Part shown: positions 60,171-64,000 of the stretch, piece after piece
Numbering within the stretch: position 1 is the stretch's first letter
Layout: every line of letters starts with the position of its first letter
Assembly: GCA_001414485.1 (NCBI GenBank)
Contig: LLEY01000074.1
Span: forward strand, 124,001-188,000
DNA from: Calycina herbarum
Lineage: Eukaryota; Ascomycota; Leotiomycetes; Helotiales; Pezizellaceae
Reading direction: 5' to 3'
DNA length: 64,000 nt
The notes under the pieces: generated by a model
The model's input: the letters and a program-made list of their open reading frames with translations, nothing else
Told to the model about the DNA's origin: nothing
Database searches by the model: none
Position numbers and translations under genes: made by a program

Positions 60171-61400
60171 ATGAAGAGCATACCATTAGCATTCACAGCA
60201 TGTCTCTTCAGCTCGATCCTAGTCATAAGAGCAGAGCTTGATTCACGGCAACCCAAAGAAGTGGCAGACGAGAAGACACTAGCGAAGAAAGGAGGGGAGT
60301 CGAATGGACCTCCTCTTGTCCCCGCTCAAACCTCGACTTCCTTGCCACAAACCTCAATACTGTCACGGAGAAATTCAATATCGTCCTCGATAAATCCCTC
60401 GATCCAATCTTCTTCGACATCTTCGTTACCAATCACAGAAACCACAACTATATCTTTGATTCCTACACAACCTCCAACCTCTCTCGCCTTCGAACCAACA
60501 CTTTCCAGCTCGTCCACCGGGTCTTCTTTTCCAACCACAACAGTCATCTCTACAGATGGTTTGCTTTGGGGTCCTTCATCCGCCACCTCCGCCGCAGTTG
60601 CCTCCATCCCTATGGCCTCGAGCACCACAGGGAACGGGTTGAAGATGAATGATGGACGCCGTACCTTGATCATCGTCCTCTCTTCGGTTCTGGGTACACT
60701 TGGCTTGATGTTACTCGCTCTCGCAGTTTGTCTTGTGCGGCGATATCAGAAAAGCCAGCGACCATTTTCACACAGAGGTGCCAGCCCCATTGACGACGAA
60801 GAGATTGCTTCATGGCGTGCCCCAAGCTCGGAACATAAAGTACCAATGCTACCAGAATTCCCACCACCAGCTGCAGACGCAAATACAGTTGGATTGGCAC
60901 ACTTTCCAGGCTGGATGTGGAACTCCCCACCACCACCACCCATCTCACGGCCTTCGACAATAATACCCGAAAGCCCCTCCTCCATGGCACGAGCCCCAAA
61001 TTCCCGAGCAGGACTCACCGATGAGACTGTTCCTGGGGCTGTAGCCTACATCCCACCTATCAAACGCCAAAGTTCTCGACTCTCGAAAGCACCACCTGGA
61101 CATATGCGGTCGAAAAGTCGAAGGAGTAGTCTCAGCAACAGAAGCATATGGAGCTACAACGGGCCGAGCACTTTGTCCATCAATGTCGATGGCAAGACCA
61201 GAGACCGACATACAACATGGTACGATCCCGAAAACGATAACGTTGGCCGAGAACTTCGCGATTACGATCACAGCAGTAGCTCGCCCGGAACCTCGGTTTT
61301 CGACGTTACGGCTGGGGGTTTAAGTCCTCGACCTTCCAGTCGACCTAGACTTTGGGCGGATGCATCATCCGAGAAAGAGATTGGGAGAGCTATTGCATAG
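60171..61400 (+). CDS. Single-pass membrane protein with Ser/Thr-rich ectodomain
   Basis: This is a single exon of 409 aa. A signal peptide (MKSIPLAFTACLFSSILVIR) is followed by a Ser/Thr/Pro-rich ectodomain of about 140 residues with the low-complexity look of heavily O-mannosylated wall sensors. A membrane helix at about 165-187 (LIIVLSSVLGTLGLMLLALA) precedes a basic stop-transfer (RRYQKSQR) and a cytosolic tail of about 220 residues that is Pro/Ser-rich and basic (PPPPPISRPSTIIPESPSSM, MRSKSRRSSLSNRS). The layout resembles Mid2/Wsc-type sensors, but there is no WSC cysteine domain and no named family is recognised. The start is the only upstream in-frame ATG and gives the signal peptide. 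Confidence 0.82.
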   Translation: MKSIPLAFTACLFSSILVIRAELDSRQPKEVADEKTLAKKGGESNGPPLVPAQTSTSLPQTSILSRRNSISSSINPSIQSSSTSSLPITETTTISLIPTQPPTSLAFEPTLSSSSTGSSFPTTTVISTDGLLWGPSSATSAAVASIPMASSTTGNGLKMNDGRRTLIIVLSSVLGTLGLMLLALAVCLVRRYQKSQRPFSHRGASPIDDEEIASWRAPSSEHKVPMLPEFPPPAADANTVGLAHFPGWMWNSPPPPPISRPSTIIPESPSSMARAPNSRAGLTDETVPGAVAYIPPIKRQSSRLSKAPPGHMRSKSRRSSLSNRSIWSYNGPSTLSINVDGKTRDRHTTWYDPENDNVGRELRDYDHSSSSPGTSVFDVTAGGLSPRPSSRPRLWADASSEKEIGRAIA

Positions 61401-63190
61401 CCCTCAGTCCACGAATAATCTGAACTATTTTGCGGGTCGAAGAAATCAACATCATACATACATCTTCTTTGTTATATCGAAAGCATATTCCTATTTATAT
61501 ACACGTCGGAAACAACGAGTGTTCTTCAATTTTCTTTTCTTTATACATGGCGTCTTCCAAAGATGGAGCGCATAGGGTGGCGTTTTTTTATGTTTTGGGT
61601 TAGGCATGCTATCCTCTTATGGAGCATTTGACTTGTGGGATATACCTGTGTGTTGCTAGTGACAGGGTGAACCTGTATCATTGTCACTGATAGATGGATT
61701 ATGATGAGAGGGTGGAAGAAATCTGCTCGACGAAGATATATGATATATATACCTACCATTCTACTCCAGAGATATATATATATTCATTGGATACAACATG
61801 TATATCAAAGCAATATAAAATCCCAAACATTTGAAATCAATTCTTGTCACGTTCTTGTTGTCTTTCATCTTGCGAGTTAATTTCACAACTGCTTCACGAG
61901 GTCCTCTTCTCGAAGCTTGACTATTCTAACTTTGGTATTGCTGGCAATAGCCGGAGTGTGAGCACGCAAGCACAGTTTCTCGAATGCGACTCACTCTCTC
62001 ATCCCTTCCTAAAAGAGCAGTGCTTGAGCAAAGTGGCTGTTTCATAAAACTTTACCTCGCACTTCTAGGTAGTATTTCTGTCAATCCCACAATCCCCACT
62101 CTAATCACCAACATTTTTTCAAATGACCACCACCTCACAATCTCAACGCTCGGCCTCGAAAAAATATGATCAGGATTCAACAGTTCATTTCGATTACCAT
62201 GGTTAGCGATGACCTTTGCGCCCCGTCGCTTCATCACGACACTCGTCTAAGTTGTAGAAGTTTCGGACTTTTCGGATCATCGGAACGGGATCACCAGATC
62301 TTCAGTGTACAGTAAGATGAGAAGTATTTTTGTGACAGAAATCGTTTGTGATCGCCGTCAAGGATAGAGTTGAAACTTCAACGCTGAAGTTCGAGGACCG
62401 TCCGTATCCCCGTTTTTGGAGGATCAGTAGTGGAGTAATGGTACGGTTGAGGGAATTGAATTCAAATCACTTGAGGCTCTCGAACTGGTGTTCTCTAATA
62501 TATATGATAGTTCATTTGCTGTTCTTCAAATCATTTAGCTCTTCACGATCGACTTACTAAGAAATGTGTTGACGCTCTCTACTCAAGATTTGTTCGTCTC
62601 ACTTGTAAAAGTAAAAATACGGACAAGATTTCGCAGTGAAAAGGTTTTTATTGAGGGGAAAACTATCATCGTGTATACTCCGAGTGCCTTAAAAAGATAA
62701 TTTCGGATTGGTTCTTGTCGCCTTCAAAAGTTCATTACAGATATCAACAACGGCTAACTTCCCTGACCACGGATGCTTTATGCACCGACTAAGGACAGAT
62801 TTGAATACGTAAGGAATTCTAAAGGTTTTCTCCCGGAATGAGGGTCGTTTCATGAAGTTGATTTACACCTGTTGGGGATGGGCTCATCTCGCTTGAACAA
62901 TGATCTCCTCAAAACAAACCTTGGCAGAAACTCGTCACGTTTTCATGTTTCTGTGAAACTCTTACTTCATTATGCCACCAGAATAAAAAAACACTTTTGA
63001 GCCTCAACTAAAATCTTACTCTGTTGCAAGCCTTGAAGTTTGTTAAAATAAACCTCAAACTCCGTAGCTTTCTAGGTAAACATGTGATGCTTTGACATTT
63101 TGTTGCATGTCGCAAATCGAAGGGTACCATTAAGGGTTGTAAGGACACGCCAAGGCGTGTCTTACGAGGTTTACCCGCCTGTTAACCAGG

Positions 63191-63416
63191 CTCGCGATGG
63201 ACATTAAAAGTGGCAGTAAATACTTTGGATCGTACCTGCCTACCTAACCCTCGTTGTTCCAGCTTTCCAGGTCATTTCATGTGAATTATCCTAGAGGCTT
63301 GAAACAATTCAAGATTATCCTAGATAGTTAGAGCAATCAACTTTAGCTGCCCCAGAAAGTTAGAACAATGAGAAGTATCGAAAGGTTTTCCTGCCGCTTT
63401 TATTGTCCACAGCGAG
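63191..63416. mobile_element. Novel TIR element, CTCGCGGTGGACA family, copy F
   Basis: Left end CTCGCGATGGACATTAAAAG then TGGCAGTAAATA; right end, read inward, CTCGCTGTGGACAATAAAAG then CGGCAGG. It is 226 bp and non-coding. The interior keeps CGTACCTGCCTACC, CGTTGTTCCAGC and ATTATCCTAGA blocks found in copies B, C and D. The flanking 5-mers (CCAGG, CGAAG) do not match, so the target duplication is lost or the copy is recombinant. Confidence 0.8.
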
Positions 63417-63757
63417 CGAAGTGAGACAAAAGGTTGAGCATCATGATATTGCTAGGAGTGTCTTTTCTGTTTCCCAAAAATAAGTGTCAATTCAGATGCT
63501 GAGATACTACCAGCAACCTAAACTATTTGAATTTCGATTTTAAACCACGTGATGTTAACATTGTGACTATGCCTTACTTGATGGCGAAATCTATGATGTA
63601 GCATTATTCACTGTAATTCTCTTCGATTGTTTGCAGAAACTACTTTTCGGTAGACGATTTCTTTCTCTAGAACCAAGATGATGGAAGTTCGAGAGATCCT
63701 CAAAGAAGTAAAAGAGCAGAAAAAAGTTACATCTTATTTCTCTCAAGCTCTTGTTAA

Positions 63758-63936
63758 GTAACCCACCAATACTTACTCAAAACAATAACGACTATTTCCA
63801 GGTAATCCACCAATGATAGCCGGTGAAACAATTTACAAGATATTCAAAGAAAGCTTATAAATAACTCTACTTTTATTTACAAGATATATGTGAGTATTGG
63901 TAGGTGACCTACCAATAGCAACAGAATATATACTCA
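63758..63936. repeat. Inverted-repeat cluster near the right edge
   Basis: GTAACCCACCAATACTTACTC (63758-63778) is inverted relative to GTGAGTATTGGTAGGTGAC (63890-63908), with about three mismatches. Within the second arm ATTGGTAGG-TGA-CCTACCAAT is a 9-bp hairpin, itself enclosed by GTGAGTAT and ATACTCAC (63890-63936). It may be the end of a further transposable element that continues beyond the window. Confidence 0.5.
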
Positions 63937-64000
63937 CTTTTTTATAACCTAATCAACAGATCAGGTGTTATTAATTTAATCATTATGGATGTAATGATTT

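Larger units (their letters stand above)
61401..64000. other. Gene-free right end of the window
   Basis: No gene is recognised; small frames near 61844-62560 look random. Element copy F lies at 63194 and neighbouring bases, and an inverted-repeat structure lies near the right edge (63758-63936). AT content rises over the last 500 bases. Confidence 0.55.

Noticed and set aside
1..64000. tRNA or rRNA genes
   Set aside because: I scanned for B-box-like GGTTCGAATCC words and conserved rRNA stretches by eye and found no convincing case; a covariance-model scan would settle it.

Overview
This window is nuclear DNA of a filamentous ascomycete. Protein-coding genes carry short spliceosomal introns (about 45-110 bp, GT..AG), the gene content is fungal (PDR-type ABC transporter, Mep-type ammonium permease, Ssk2/OS-4-type MAPKKK, PL1 pectate lyase, CorA-like protein), and repeats show C-to-T decay in CpA context of the kind left by repeat-induced point mutation (RIP). 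A plant-associated Leotiomycete (Botrytis/Sclerotinia relatives) is my best guess. It is an inference from gene style, not a database match.

Layout. 1-2361: gene-free, with a degenerate terminal-inverted-repeat (TIR) element at 536-1198. 2362-7529 (+): full-size ABC-G (PDR) transporter, nine exons, 1566 aa. 8552-9709 (-): orphan putative amidoligase. 11589-13329 (-): four-exon ammonium permease. 13330-19389: six gene-free kilobases including an extremely AT-rich tract. 19390-21741 (+): CorA-like Mg2+ transporter relic with two stops and a frameshift. 21957-24262: transposon island with a PIF/Harbinger-like MITE, then a hAT-like element into which a Fot1/pogo element has inserted. 27955-31468 (+): 1121-aa coiled-coil protein. 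33662-36790 (-): two tandemly duplicated F-box/2EXR-like genes with matching exon structure. 39252-40349 (+): secreted/membrane Ser/Thr-rich protein. 43405-44498 (+): PL1 pectate lyase. 45741-47031 (-): S-adenosylmethionine synthetase, divergent from 48842-52956 (+): OS-4/Ssk2-type MAPKKK of the HOG pathway. 52957-60170: 7 kb without a recognisable gene. 60171-61400 (+): single-pass membrane protein.

The most novel thing I see is a short TIR element family of about 200-230 bp (ends CTCGCGGTGGACA, then TTAAAAGCGGCAGTAAATA). Six copies lie between 38.1 and 63.4 kb and none before. Four copies have exact 5-bp target-site duplications, and one copy is inserted inside another, which confirms the ends. 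Copies flank the pectate lyase on both sides. The genes look like independent housekeeping, stress-signalling, efflux and wall-degrading functions; I see no biosynthetic cluster, CRISPR, tRNA or rRNA.
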